Positions 31,715 to 40,868 of a stretch of 53,093 nt of DNA are shown piece after piece. Where the stretch lies: assembly GCA_030430365.1 (NCBI GenBank), contig JAUIFP010000010.1:1-53093 (forward strand), written 5' to 3'. The translations under genes and the position numbers were made by a program. Within the stretch, counting starts at the first letter, position 1. Every line of letters starts with the position of its first letter. This DNA comes from Alphaproteobacteria bacterium. Its GTDB lineage: Bacteria > Pseudomonadota > Alphaproteobacteria > Sphingomonadales > Sphingomonadaceae. The notes beneath the pieces were generated by a model, which was not told the origin of the DNA, made no database searches, and was given only the letters and a program-made list of their open reading frames with translations.

Positions 31715-33721
31715 ATGTCTGCGACCAGAATTCTATGGGGCCAGATCATCGCCGTGTTCCTGATCGTGCTTGCTTCGGTCTGGGGCGCGACGCAGTGGAC
31801 GGCAGCGGCGCTGGCCTATCAGCCAGAACTCGGATCGCCCTGGTTCTTGTTGGGCGACTGGCCCGTCTATCCGCCTCCGGCCTTTTTCTGGTGGTGGTTT
31901 GCTTTCGACGCTTATGCCCCGGAGATCTTCAGAACAGGCGCCTATATCGCCGTGTCGGGCGGATTCGCTGCAATCGTCGTCGCTATCGGTATGTCGGTCT
32001 GGCGTGCGCGGGAAGCGCGAAACGCTGAGACCTATGGGTCGGCACGCTGGGCGACCATGGGAGAAGCTCGGACCGCCGGGCTGTTGCGCGACGAGGGTGT
32101 TGTTCTGGGCCGTCTCGGATCGGACTATCTGCGCCATGATGGACCCGAGCATGTTCTTTGCTTCGCCCCCACGCGCAGCGGCAAAGGTGTCGGCCTGGTT
32201 GTGCCGTCGCTGCTCACCTGGCCGGGCTCTGCGATCGTTCACGACATCAAGGGAGAGAACTGGCAGCTAACGGCAGGCTTTCGCGCGCGTCACGGTCGCG
32301 TGTTACTGTTCGATCCGACCAACGCTGCTTCGGCCGCCTACAATCCCCTGCTGGAAATTCGCAAGGGTGCCTGGGAAGTGCGCGATGTGCAGAATGTCGC
32401 TGACGTTCTGGTCGATCCAGAAGGCAGTCTTGAAAAGCGCAATCACTGGGAGAAGACCAGTCATGCACTACTGGTCGGTGCAATCTTGCATGTTCTCTAT
32501 GCTGGCGAAGACAAGACACTGGCCGGAGTCGCCGCCTTTCTGTCGGACCCGCGGCAGCCGATCGAATCGACCTTACGCGCGATGATGACCACGCCGCATC
32601 TGGGTAAGGCAGGTGTCCATCCCGTCGTCGCCAGCGCCGCGCGCGAGCTGTTGAACAAATCGGCGAACGAAAGATCGGGTGTGCTCAGCACGGCCATGTC
32701 TTTCCTGGGACTCTATCGCGATCCCGTGGTCGCACAGGTGACGCGTAGTTGCGAATGGCGCATAGCGGATCTCGTCGAGAGCCATGTGCCGATCACACTC
32801 TATCTGGTCGTGCCGCCCAGCGACATCTCACGCACCAAGCCGCTCATCCGCCTGATCCTCAACCAGATCGGACGGCGGCTGACCGAGGATTTGCGGGCCC
32901 GGCAGTCGCGCCACCGCTTGCTTCTGATGCTCGACGAATTTCCTGCGCTTGGCCGGCTCGATTTCTTCGAGAGCGCGCTCGCCTTCATGGCAGGCTACGG
33001 CATTCAGAGCTTCCTGATCGCCCAAAGCCTTAACCAGATCGAAAAAGCATATGGACCGAACAACGCGATCCTCGACAACTGTCATGTGCGCGTGTCGTTT
33101 GCCACCAATGACGAACGTACCGCCAAGCGCATTTCGGATGCACTGGGCACGGCTACCGAAATGCGGGCGATGAAGAACTATGCCGGCCATCGCCTGTCCC
33201 CCTGGTTAGGGCACCTGATGGTTTCGCGCTCGGAAACCGCCCGGCAACTCCTGACGCCGGGCGAGGTGATGCAGCTTCCACCTGACGATGAGATCATCAT
33301 GACCGCCGGTATCCCGCCAATTCGGGCGAAGAAGGTCCGCTACTACAAGGACCGGCGGTTCGCCGAACGAGTTATTTCACCGCCGGATATGGAAGGCGGA
33401 GCACGCAAGACGCGTCCCGACGATTGGAGCGGCCGGCGTCCAATCGTTGCGCCGCCGACGTTTGAACCGGCACCGGTAGACAAGTCTGTCGAAGGATCGG
33501 GCGAGGATGACGAGGCCGAAAATGCCGGGTTGCGCCGACAGCCCGATTTGGAACGTCATGTCGATATCTCACCGGCTCCCAAACCCGCGCCAGCCAACGA
33601 GTTCGAACCGGAGGATCCCGAACCGGATAGTGATGCCGCGCGGCAAGCCACCGTGCGCCGTCAGGTGCGGACCGTAGCGCGTCAGGCATCACTCGATCCC
33701 GATGATGGTATTGAATTGTGA
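31715..33721 (+). CDS. traG: conjugal transfer coupling protein TraG (VirD4-like)
   Basis: 668 aa. N-terminal membrane helices (about residues 8-26 and 72-92) anchor a hexameric ATPase with Walker A PTRSGKGVGLVVPSLL (about 150) and Walker B LLLMLDEFPALGRL. It brings the relaxase-DNA complex to the type IV secretion channel at the inner membrane. An acidic, Pro-rich C-terminal tail follows. Preceded by an SD-sequestering hairpin; its stop overlaps the copG-like start (GTGA). Confidence 0.93.
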   Translation: MSATRILWGQIIAVFLIVLASVWGATQWTAAALAYQPELGSPWFLLGDWPVYPPPAFFWWWFAFDAYAPEIFRTGAYIAVSGGFAAIVVAIGMSVWRAREARNAETYGSARWATMGEARTAGLLRDEGVVLGRLGSDYLRHDGPEHVLCFAPTRSGKGVGLVVPSLLTWPGSAIVHDIKGENWQLTAGFRARHGRVLLFDPTNAASAAYNPLLEIRKGAWEVRDVQNVADVLVDPEGSLEKRNHWEKTSHALLVGAILHVLYAGEDKTLAGVAAFLSDPRQPIESTLRAMMTTPHLGKAGVHPVVASAARELLNKSANERSGVLSTAMSFLGLYRDPVVAQVTRSCEWRIADLVESHVPITLYLVVPPSDISRTKPLIRLILNQIGRRLTEDLRARQSRHRLLLMLDEFPALGRLDFFESALAFMAGYGIQSFLIAQSLNQIEKAYGPNNAILDNCHVRVSFATNDERTAKRISDALGTATEMRAMKNYAGHRLSPWLGHLMVSRSETARQLLTPGEVMQLPPDDEIIMTAGIPPIRAKKVRYYKDRRFAERVISPPDMEGGARKTRPDDWSGRRPIVAPPTFEPAPVDKSVEGSGEDDEAENAGLRRQPDLERHVDISPAPKPAPANEFEPEDPEPDSDAARQATVRRQVRTVARQASLDPDDGIEL

Positions 33722-34140
33722 CGACCAAGGCGCGACTTTCGGTCTATCTTGAAAAGGAACTTATGAGGGCGCTGGCGGCCTATGCCGACCGGCGCGGGCA
33801 ATCGCGTTCGCTGATTGCCGAGGCAGCTATAGCCTCCTTCCTGTCACCCGATGGCGACGAGCGCCGCGAGGCGGCGATGACAAAGCGTATAGACCGACTT
33901 GACCGTAAGGCGGCGCGGCTCGAACGCGATCTTGGCATCAGCGTCGAGATGATCGCGCTATTCGTTCGTTTCTGGCTGACATCCACTCCGCCACCGCCGG
34001 AAAGCGAACGCGCCGTGCTACGTAGCTTGGGTGGAGATCGTTACGATGCCTTCATTGAAGCGTTGGGGCGAAGGCTCGCCAGCGGACGGAGGGTTGGTCA
34101 AGACGTCGTGGAGGATCGAATTCCATCCGAGGAGAAATGA
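33718..34140 (+). CDS. CopG-like ribbon-helix-helix protein
   Basis: 140 aa. RLSVYLEKELMRALAAYADRRGQSRSLIAEAAIASFL (residues 6-42) is a ribbon-helix-helix DNA-binding motif, followed by a helical tail and a short hydrophobic stretch (VEMIALFVRFWL). In this ICE family such a gene follows traG and precedes trbB, and probably regulates transfer. GTG start overlaps the traG stop. Its stop overlaps an ATG (34137) that now leads into an unrelated frame. Confidence 0.85.
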   Translation: MTTKARLSVYLEKELMRALAAYADRRGQSRSLIAEAAIASFLSPDGDERREAAMTKRIDRLDRKAARLERDLGISVEMIALFVRFWLTSTPPPPESERAVLRSLGGDRYDAFIEALGRRLASGRRVGQDVVEDRIPSEEK

Positions 34141-34277
34141 CAACTGGGTCGGATGATCCGGAACGGCTCCTTGCAGGCGCGCAGCTTGGCATAGCGGACG
34201 CTTCTGGCGGACAGCTGGCCTGTCAGCTTCGCGCCCTCTTTTGGGTCGCTTGCCGGATCGCTGCATTTTGCTCAGTC

Positions 34278-36944
34278 TCAGGTGCGCTCAGTTTTGGCTT
34301 TGCCGATTACATCATCTACGCGAGCGATCAGCTTCTCCAGATCGTCCACGTCCGGCATTTCACCTGCGAATTCGTCCGAATTGGAGTGGCCTTCCAAGAG
34401 CCGGGAGGTGTCGTCCTGCAAGGCCACGATCTCGTCCGCGATCTCGTCGGACCAGGCAATCTTCTTCACAGCACCAAGTCGGATTTGCTCGTCCCAGCGC
34501 TGTACCGTCTGCTTGAACAGGTCCCGTTCCACGACGACTTCGAGGGTGCGGCGAAGCGCTCCTGCCCCTTCCTTGACGAGATTCAACCGATCATTGCCGC
34601 TGACCTTCTTTGCCTCCACCAGACATTCTTTGGCCTTAGTGGTCTTGCGGTAGGCGCGGTTATTGGCGGGCGTGTCTTCGATTTTCACACACCCAGGGAC
34701 ACCTTCCAAGCACTGTACCCAGTGGCTCGTAACCTCGCAGCCAGCGGCCTCGGCTGTGTCGGAGAGCAGCGTGAGGAATACGAGGTCATGTGTGAAGACG
34801 ATCACTTGTCGCACTGACGCTTCCTCAGCGAGACGTTTAGCAATCGCCCGCTTCCGCTGATGGTCGAGCGAAGTGACCGGATCATCGAGAACAACGGCGG
34901 CACTGGTGGGATTGAGATTCACTTCAGTGAGGAAGTCCGCGAGCGATAGGGCGCGCTGCTCCCCTTCACTGAAAATGTCATCAGGCTTGTGGCCACCTTT
35001 GGCCTTAAGACCGCGAAGGGTCTTCCCGGCGCTACCCCGCGCCTTGAATTCAAACGGCAGTGAGCAATCGAGCTTGGCGCACTCGTCCTTTAGGCGGTCC
35101 TTGTAATTGCCTTCGATCAACTTCTCGAAAACGGCCTTCTGGCGATCTGTCACGAAACGGGTGTTTGGACGAGAGCGGCCAGCCTTCTCGATCCAGACGA
35201 AGTCTTCGACGAATGCAACCACGTCCTCGATATTCTTGCTGAGCACCTGACGCTGGCGAAGAGTGATATGCTCGGCTTTCAGCTTGGCAAGAAGCTCATC
35301 GAATTTGCCGTCGCGGAGCGCCGCATCCTGCGCCTCAATATCCTTCAATGCTTTGGCAAGAGCCTCTTCTGGAAGGGCGAGATCGCCGGTTGGAAGTTCA
35401 TCCGTCACACCCTTTTCAAGAGCGGCAACGAGTGCGTTGCGCCGCGCGTCAAGAGTGGCAGAGGCGGTGTCAGCTTCTCCGACCAGCGCCGGATTAATCT
35501 TGGAAAGGTCAGCGCGAATGCGGCTCTCGGCAGGCAACAAAGCACAATCGAGCGCTTTGAGCTGGGAAGCATAGCGATTGAGTTCCTCGTCAGCGACAAC
35601 GGCCGCCTTTCGAGCATCATGGTCAAGGTAACTCCACATGCGACCAATCAGCGAAACGGACGGGGCATCGAGAGGGCGATGGCAGAGCAAACAAGGATCG
35701 CCTTCTGCCGGATAGGTTCCGGCCTCGGCTTGCCCCAGCTTGCGACTCGCGAGCACGAACTTGTCCCAGTCAGTTGAGCCCGTTTGACTCAATTTGGCAT
35801 GGGATATTGTCTCGCTTCCGGCCTTCACGGCCTCCAATAGTGCAGCCTTGTGGCCATCGAGCAGTCGGCTCGCTTTATCGCACGCGGCGTGGCCAAGCGT
35901 AGAAGAAAAATCCGCGACCTTCTTCTGGAGAGCCTCGATATCGGTCTTTGCAGTCGCAAGGGCTTTGAGCGTTTCCACGGGCGATTTGGCGAGAAGCTCC
36001 TGCTCCTGCCGTGCCACCTCATCCAATCGTTCTTTTTCGGCATCGCCAAAGGTAGCCAGTGTGCGAAGCTCAGCGATGTCTGACTTCGCATTCAACGCAG
36101 CGATCTTTTCAGCAACAGGTCCTGGGTCGGCAAAAAGCTGGTCGAACTTGTTCGGCCGCATCTTCGCGCGGATTTCAGCTTCAAGCTTTTGAGTAATTAA
36201 GCCGATGGCTCGGATGGCTTCATCGAATACGTCGAAGCCGGCAGGTTGGAAGCCCAGCTCGTTCTCTTTGGCTAAGTGAATGCGGGCTACGGAGGAATCG
36301 AAGACGCTGACTCGTTTGAGATCATCATGCTCTTCGCCATCGGTGAAGGCGATATCCTCGTCAAAGCCGTTGCCACGGTCAACGACGAACTGGGCGGTTG
36401 CTGGCGCAGCGGGCGCACTATCATCGTAAATGTTGCGAATAATCTGAGTACGGGAGCGACTGAAACAAGCGCATGAGAGGATGCGCGTGAATCCGCTCTT
36501 TCCGGCGCCGTTGTGCCCATAGATAACGGTAAGTTGAGGGCCGAAGGTGATGTGTGACGCCTCGGGGATAGCATTTACGTTCTTCAGTGACTTTATGGCT
36601 TGCAGCGCAAGGGGCGTTCCTTCCGCAGCGGCGCGGCCGGTGACCGAGTCTGGTACGACCGGCAGCTCTTCATCACCGTTATCAAGCCTTCGATCCCGCA
36701 GAAACAATCGATAGGCTTCCTCAACGCGGGCGTCTGTAAGCGTGCCGTCTCGCACCGCATGGGAGATTATGTGCCGCTGCCAGTCTGCAATGGACTTGCC
36801 CCAAGCGTTCAATTCAGCCCAAATGGTGGTTTGCGGACGATTCTTACTGGCGGCTTCTGGCCCCACCAAACCGTCATGTCCGATGCCAAGCTCATCCATG
36901 GCGTGGATCCCCCAATACTCTTGATCAGCGACAAGCTGACACAA
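34278..36944 (-). CDS. AAA ATPase, RloC/PrrC-like (AAA_13) with zinc hook and C-terminal RX4H
   Basis: 888 aa, ABC-type ATPase split by a coiled coil. Walker A is GHNGAGKS (143-150); coiled-coil segments run from about 250 to 600 with a CLLC zinc-hook pair (C418, C421) near the middle; the signature FSEGEQRAL (658-666), Walker B AAVVLDDP and an H-loop His (719) follow. The C-terminal 100 residues contain RRTLE and RLLEGH (R848, H853), an RX4H motif as in HEPN RNases. This is the architecture of RloC, a tRNA anticodon nuclease that responds to DNA damage or phage. The start may be the Met at 36899. Convergent to the copG-like gene and separate from CBASS. Confidence 0.7.
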   Translation of the reverse strand: MCQLVADQEYWGIHAMDELGIGHDGLVGPEAASKNRPQTTIWAELNAWGKSIADWQRHIISHAVRDGTLTDARVEEAYRLFLRDRRLDNGDEELPVVPDSVTGRAAAEGTPLALQAIKSLKNVNAIPEASHITFGPQLTVIYGHNGAGKSGFTRILSCACFSRSRTQIIRNIYDDSAPAAPATAQFVVDRGNGFDEDIAFTDGEEHDDLKRVSVFDSSVARIHLAKENELGFQPAGFDVFDEAIRAIGLITQKLEAEIRAKMRPNKFDQLFADPGPVAEKIAALNAKSDIAELRTLATFGDAEKERLDEVARQEQELLAKSPVETLKALATAKTDIEALQKKVADFSSTLGHAACDKASRLLDGHKAALLEAVKAGSETISHAKLSQTGSTDWDKFVLASRKLGQAEAGTYPAEGDPCLLCHRPLDAPSVSLIGRMWSYLDHDARKAAVVADEELNRYASQLKALDCALLPAESRIRADLSKINPALVGEADTASATLDARRNALVAALEKGVTDELPTGDLALPEEALAKALKDIEAQDAALRDGKFDELLAKLKAEHITLRQRQVLSKNIEDVVAFVEDFVWIEKAGRSRPNTRFVTDRQKAVFEKLIEGNYKDRLKDECAKLDCSLPFEFKARGSAGKTLRGLKAKGGHKPDDIFSEGEQRALSLADFLTEVNLNPTSAAVVLDDPVTSLDHQRKRAIAKRLAEEASVRQVIVFTHDLVFLTLLSDTAEAAGCEVTSHWVQCLEGVPGCVKIEDTPANNRAYRKTTKAKECLVEAKKVSGNDRLNLVKEGAGALRRTLEVVVERDLFKQTVQRWDEQIRLGAVKKIAWSDEIADEIVALQDDTSRLLEGHSNSDEFAGEMPDVDDLEKLIARVDDVIGKAKTERT

Positions 36945-37232
36945 TTCATTTACACAAAGTTTATCATCAAAGTTCGGAACTGAGATAAGTAATACGCAAG
37001 AGGCTGCCCAAACAGTGGCGACGGCATTTCTCTCGATCCCCAGGTCGAAGCGGAGTGTTCAGACCACTCGAAATCATCGCAATAGATAGGAGGTTATCGG
37101 ACAACGAGCCCGCGGCGCCTGAAACGATCGGAAATTTGACTAGTCGCCGGCGCTTCTATCCCGGCACTATCAATGGCGACTTTCGGAAAGTCGAATGGCC
37201 CCTGCGAAGGTAAGAAGTTAGATTTGCGCCCG

Positions 37233-37937
37233 TCAGCTTGCTCGCCTGAAATGCAGTTTACCAGCGGTATTGAGGGCTCTGGCCCAAACACGTGAAGTCC
37301 AGAAAACACCTCTCAGGCTCCGCGTGGAAGCGTCGTATTCCAGACATGCGGCGCCCGAAAAGCGGACATCGTCGACAATATTGTCTGTGTCATTTTGTTG
37401 GTCGAAGAAATAGCACAATTGGGCAGGAGTAAAGCCCTTGCCCCTAATGGGCCGGGCATCGATGGTCTCGGAGGACTTGATCGGCGTATCGCCCTGCGGG
37501 TTCCATAACTTGATTTCTATGTTCCACCAGCTCTGCTCGATCTCAGCCTTCAGGTTTACAACCAGCAAGTCTTCCAGTTCGGCTTGATCACAGTGCTTAA
37601 TGTCAAAGCTGGGCGTCTCTCCTTTGGCCGCGAGAAAAAGCTGTTCCTGGCGTGACCAGTTGGACTCTAGCTTCACGTCCCAAGTCCCATTCAAGTCTGG
37701 ATATATCCACTTCTCCAGAACTGGGAATCGGCGCCACAAGAACCTCCAGACTGGCTTGGCTGCCAGCAAATTCACAAACACCCAGACCACCATCGGGATT
37801 GCAGTCCAGCGCAAATGAACCCAGGTTGCATCGACGGCTTCGAGCAGACCATCCACGAGATCATATAGGAACACAAAGCCAAGCGAGAGCCAGGCGATCG
37901 CTAAGAAAATGACCTTGGAATCGAAGATTCTGTACAT
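37233..37937 (-). CDS. cap15: CBASS membrane effector Cap15
   Basis: 234 aa from the ATG at 37937 (AAGAAG SD). Two transmembrane helices (about 7-29 and 43-62) precede a beta-barrel domain that opens with YPDLNGTWDVKLESN, the hallmark of Cap15. On binding the cyclic nucleotide made by the CD-NTase, Cap15 oligomerises and damages the inner membrane, killing the infected cell. It is divergent from the CD-NTase gene, with 78 nt between, rather than in line with it. Longer in-frame readings extend into the CD-NTase on the other strand and are not likely. Confidence 0.82.
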   Translation of the reverse strand: MYRIFDSKVIFLAIAWLSLGFVFLYDLVDGLLEAVDATWVHLRWTAIPMVVWVFVNLLAAKPVWRFLWRRFPVLEKWIYPDLNGTWDVKLESNWSRQEQLFLAAKGETPSFDIKHCDQAELEDLLVVNLKAEIEQSWWNIEIKLWNPQGDTPIKSSETIDARPIRGKGFTPAQLCYFFDQQNDTDNIVDDVRFSGAACLEYDASTRSLRGVFWTSRVWARALNTAGKLHFRRAS

Positions 37938-37953
37938 ATCTTCTTTACCATAC

Positions 37954-37982
37954 TTGATTCTGCGGCTCTGCACACGCAAAAT
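37954..37982 (+). promoter_or_regulatory. candidate promoter of the CBASS CD-NTase gene
   Basis: TTGATT (37954-37959), a 17-nt spacer and CAAAAT (37977-37982), 33 nt before the start codon. It lies in the 78-nt divergent region shared with cap15. No equally good promoter is seen for the minus strand. Confidence 0.35.
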
Positions 37983-38015
37983 GAACAAAACGGGATCAAG
38001 CCAAGGTTCGGGAAA

Positions 38016-39209
38016 ATGACGCTTGCTAACGCCCATGCGCTTTTTAACGGCTTGAGGACCTCCCCAAGCTACCTCGCTAGTCTCGAGATTAGCAAGCAGG
38101 ATAGAGCTGCGCTGATGGAGGCCCGACGGCTCATTCGCGCCACTCTGAAGGAAGCGGCCAGCGCAATTAAGACTGAAAGCGCATACTGGCAGGACAGCTA
38201 CGTACGCAGAGTGAGTTGGCGGGACCGCCCCGTCGTGACCGTCAAGTTTATGACGCAGGGTAGCTTCGCCTACCAGACCCTCAACAATCCGGCCCAGGTG
38301 CCAGTCCAGCAAATCGATCTGGACGACGGCATGTATGTGCCGGTGACTTTTCTGGAAAATGGTGAGCCGGCTCTCGCAGCTCTGGGACTCTTCAATTTCG
38401 TAGAAGCGGCGTTGGCTCCGCTCTGCAAAGAGAAAGGATGGGAACTCAATCCTGGCGAGCCCAAGAGCAGTTGCGTTCGCATCGAAATCAATCTGCGCGC
38501 GCATATCGACATCCCCATATACTCGATACCTGATGAGCAGTTCGAAGAGATGCGAGAGGCGATGGCTAAGTCCATCGATGCAGGAATCCTTGACCGCGCG
38601 CACGCCACCTGCATGGCCCGCATTCCTTCGGACAAAGTGATGCTCGCCAAGCGTGATGGACAGTGGGAGCAATCAGACCCCCAAAAGCTCCATGACTGGG
38701 TGGAAGGTCGGAGCGAGCGTTATGGAGCCGTCTATCGGCGTTTATGCCGGTTCTTTAAGGGCTGGCGCGATTACACGTGGGAAGAGAGCAGGCTCTCTTC
38801 GATCTGCATCATGCATGCGGTCGACCTTGCCCTGAAGGACGAAAACGGACGGCCGCCGGACAATCGGGACGACGAACTGATCCTGAAGGTTGCGCGCAAG
38901 CTACCCGACATCTTTCGCGGACGTGTGTGCAATCCCGTTATTGAGGAAGCATGCCTGAACGAATGGGATGCAGATATTCGAAGCGATATCGTCGGTCACG
39001 CTCAAGACCTCGCGGATGAAATGGCAACTGCGCTTGAGCGGACAGGTGATGCGGAAAGGGTCGTCCAAAAGCTGCGTAATCGCTTCGGCGAGCGGATTCC
39101 TTACCGGCCTGACGCTGTAAGAATGTCCTCCACCGAGATTGAGAGTATTAGAAAGGCTACGCCCGCGAAGGTGGCGGCCCCTCTCATCGTTCCATCGACC
39201 TCTGGGTAG
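38016..39209 (+). CDS. CBASS cyclic oligonucleotide synthase (CD-NTase, DncV-like)
   Basis: 397 aa. The nucleotidyltransferase core has GSFAYQTLNNP (GS at 82-83) and the catalytic acids in QQIDLDDGMYVP (D101, D103), matching DncV-type synthases that make cGAMP-like molecules on phage infection. A second carboxylate region (VRIEINLRAHIDIPIY) follows. The C-terminus is ...STSG, ending in Gly, which is what Cap2 needs to activate and conjugate the enzyme. The stop directly abuts the ATG of cap2 (TAGATG). Confidence 0.88.
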   Translation: MTLANAHALFNGLRTSPSYLASLEISKQDRAALMEARRLIRATLKEAASAIKTESAYWQDSYVRRVSWRDRPVVTVKFMTQGSFAYQTLNNPAQVPVQQIDLDDGMYVPVTFLENGEPALAALGLFNFVEAALAPLCKEKGWELNPGEPKSSCVRIEINLRAHIDIPIYSIPDEQFEEMREAMAKSIDAGILDRAHATCMARIPSDKVMLAKRDGQWEQSDPQKLHDWVEGRSERYGAVYRRLCRFFKGWRDYTWEESRLSSICIMHAVDLALKDENGRPPDNRDDELILKVARKLPDIFRGRVCNPVIEEACLNEWDADIRSDIVGHAQDLADEMATALERTGDAERVVQKLRNRFGERIPYRPDAVRMSSTEIESIRKATPAKVAAPLIVPSTSG

Positions 39210-40868
39210 ATGGGTCCCGATGAAGCGCTAGACGTAATCGATGCCACTCTTAGGGAACGAGGTTTCCGGGAGATTGGGCCAGGCAGGGCCGATTACGAAG
39301 GAGCAATTCGGGTTCACGGAGCGCAGGTCGATGTGCGCCTGCATATTCCCGATGTCCGTTTTATCGAGCTGCCGGAAGTCCACCTAAGGGACAGGTTGCA
39401 GGTCTCACCCGAACTGCTTGCTCATGTCGAAACCAGGACGGGCATTTGCTATGCATCGCAAACGGGTTTGCCGATCGATATGTTCGAGCCGGGAGAAGCT
39501 ATACTTCTCATCCTCTCGCTTGCTTCCCGGACGCTGGAAACCTCATATGCGGGCGGCGCCTTGCGCGATGTCATAGATGAATATCAGGCCTATTGGCGGG
39601 AAAAAGGGGGCGTACGTTTCCTTGCCCGGCTCAGCCATGAAACGGAAAAGCTCCAGCTATCGAAGATCGAGCTTGAGAGCGGTCAGCCAAACTTTGTTGT
39701 TCATACCCAAGGATCGCTCGCGCACTATACACCTGTAAAGCTGCAGGATGTCACCGTTCGGCAATTGAGTACGCCCCTCGGACCCACGCAGGAAGTGCGT
39801 GTCCCGAGCACGCTCGCTGAATTGGAGCAATGGTACTGTCAACAAGCGGGACTGAACGGTTCGGGATGGCCCGGTGTTTTGCGGGACTTAGCCAATCAGG
39901 CATTGGTCTTTTTTGACGCTCCCAATGCATTGATCGGGGCGTCTCTCTGCATGCCGACGGAGATTCTGGCAGGGGTGAAGAAAGGATCAATCCGTCGCAC
40001 CAAATTGCCACAATTCATAGAGGCAAGAAAGGCCACCATCGCGATTGATCGATACGAGGGTACTCGTTCTGACCTGGACAGCATCACTTCGAGAAACATT
40101 GGGATGAGTTCGCCGATATCGGAATTGGACATCGCGCTGGTCGGTGGAGGAACGATTGGCGGATATCTTGCCAAGTTCATCGTCCAGAGTGGCGGGGGGG
40201 CGAAAGGACGCTTTCGCATCTACGATGACGATATTCTGAAAGAGGGAAATCTCGGGCGGCACCTTCTGCCTTACGGTTTCCTTGGGATGAACAAAGCCAG
40301 GGCGCTGAAGGCGGAACTGGAGCGTTTCCACCCTGACCTCGAAATAGAGGCAGTACCGAAGAATGCTCTGCGCGATTGGACAGAGCTAAGAAAATTCAAC
40401 ATCATCGTCGATGCAACCGGTGATTGGAATGTGCAAAATGTGCTGAATGCTGAATTTCTGAATGCACGCAGCGATACGCTGTCAGCTATGTTGCACTGCT
40501 GGGTTTTCATGAATGGTGCCGGTGCTCAAAGCTTTTTGAATCTGGCCGATGATTTCGCCTGCTTCAGGTGCTTGAGGCCAAAGCTCTCGGGCGGTTGGAG
40601 ATACCCCGCGGGCGACGAGAGGGACGAACTCAATACCGTCCCAGCGACCTGTGGCGAGGGCTCGTACATTCCTTTCTCCGTGGACGCATCGGTTACGGCG
40701 GCGGCGCTCGCAAACAAAGCATTGCTAGATTGGGCGAGTGGCCAGCCCGGCCCGAGACTGCGATCTGCCATCACAAATCACACGCGTGGGAGGTATCAAA
40801 AGTACAGATCGCCGGAACCGTCGAAACACTGTCCTGCATGTGCTCATTTGCGGGGGGGCGGTGAATAG
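39210..40868 (+). CDS. cap2: CBASS Cap2 (E2-E1 fusion, ThiF-like)
   Basis: 552 aa. The N-terminal E2-like domain (about 1-200) has its likely catalytic Cys in TGICYAS (C80). The adenylation domain has the glycine-rich ALVGGGTIGGYLAKF (about 309-323), and the E1 Cys lies in TVPATCGEGSYIPF (C481). Structural zinc pairs are CFRC (C451, C454) and CPAC (C541, C544). Cap2 links the C-terminal Gly of the CD-NTase to targets and primes it. No spacing from the CD-NTase and an 8-nt overlap with Cap3. Confidence 0.88.
   Translation: MGPDEALDVIDATLRERGFREIGPGRADYEGAIRVHGAQVDVRLHIPDVRFIELPEVHLRDRLQVSPELLAHVETRTGICYASQTGLPIDMFEPGEAILLILSLASRTLETSYAGGALRDVIDEYQAYWREKGGVRFLARLSHETEKLQLSKIELESGQPNFVVHTQGSLAHYTPVKLQDVTVRQLSTPLGPTQEVRVPSTLAELEQWYCQQAGLNGSGWPGVLRDLANQALVFFDAPNALIGASLCMPTEILAGVKKGSIRRTKLPQFIEARKATIAIDRYEGTRSDLDSITSRNIGMSSPISELDIALVGGGTIGGYLAKFIVQSGGGAKGRFRIYDDDILKEGNLGRHLLPYGFLGMNKARALKAELERFHPDLEIEAVPKNALRDWTELRKFNIIVDATGDWNVQNVLNAEFLNARSDTLSAMLHCWVFMNGAGAQSFLNLADDFACFRCLRPKLSGGWRYPAGDERDELNTVPATCGEGSYIPFSVDASVTAAALANKALLDWASGQPGPRLRSAITNHTRGRYQKYRSPEPSKHCPACAHLRGGGE

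Noticed and set aside
31460-31749. Small reverse frames in the gap upstream of traG
   Set aside because: They run through the 27-bp repeat and the SD hairpin, have no SD and show no conserved motif.
34137-34817. 226-aa frame starting in the copG-like stop codon
   Set aside because: It runs antisense through the RloC-like gene; only the coupling ATGA is meaningful, as a trace of the original junction.
37094-37309. 71-aa reverse frame after cap15
   Set aside because: Overlaps the end of cap15, shows no motif and has no promoter; a transposase remnant was considered but not supported.
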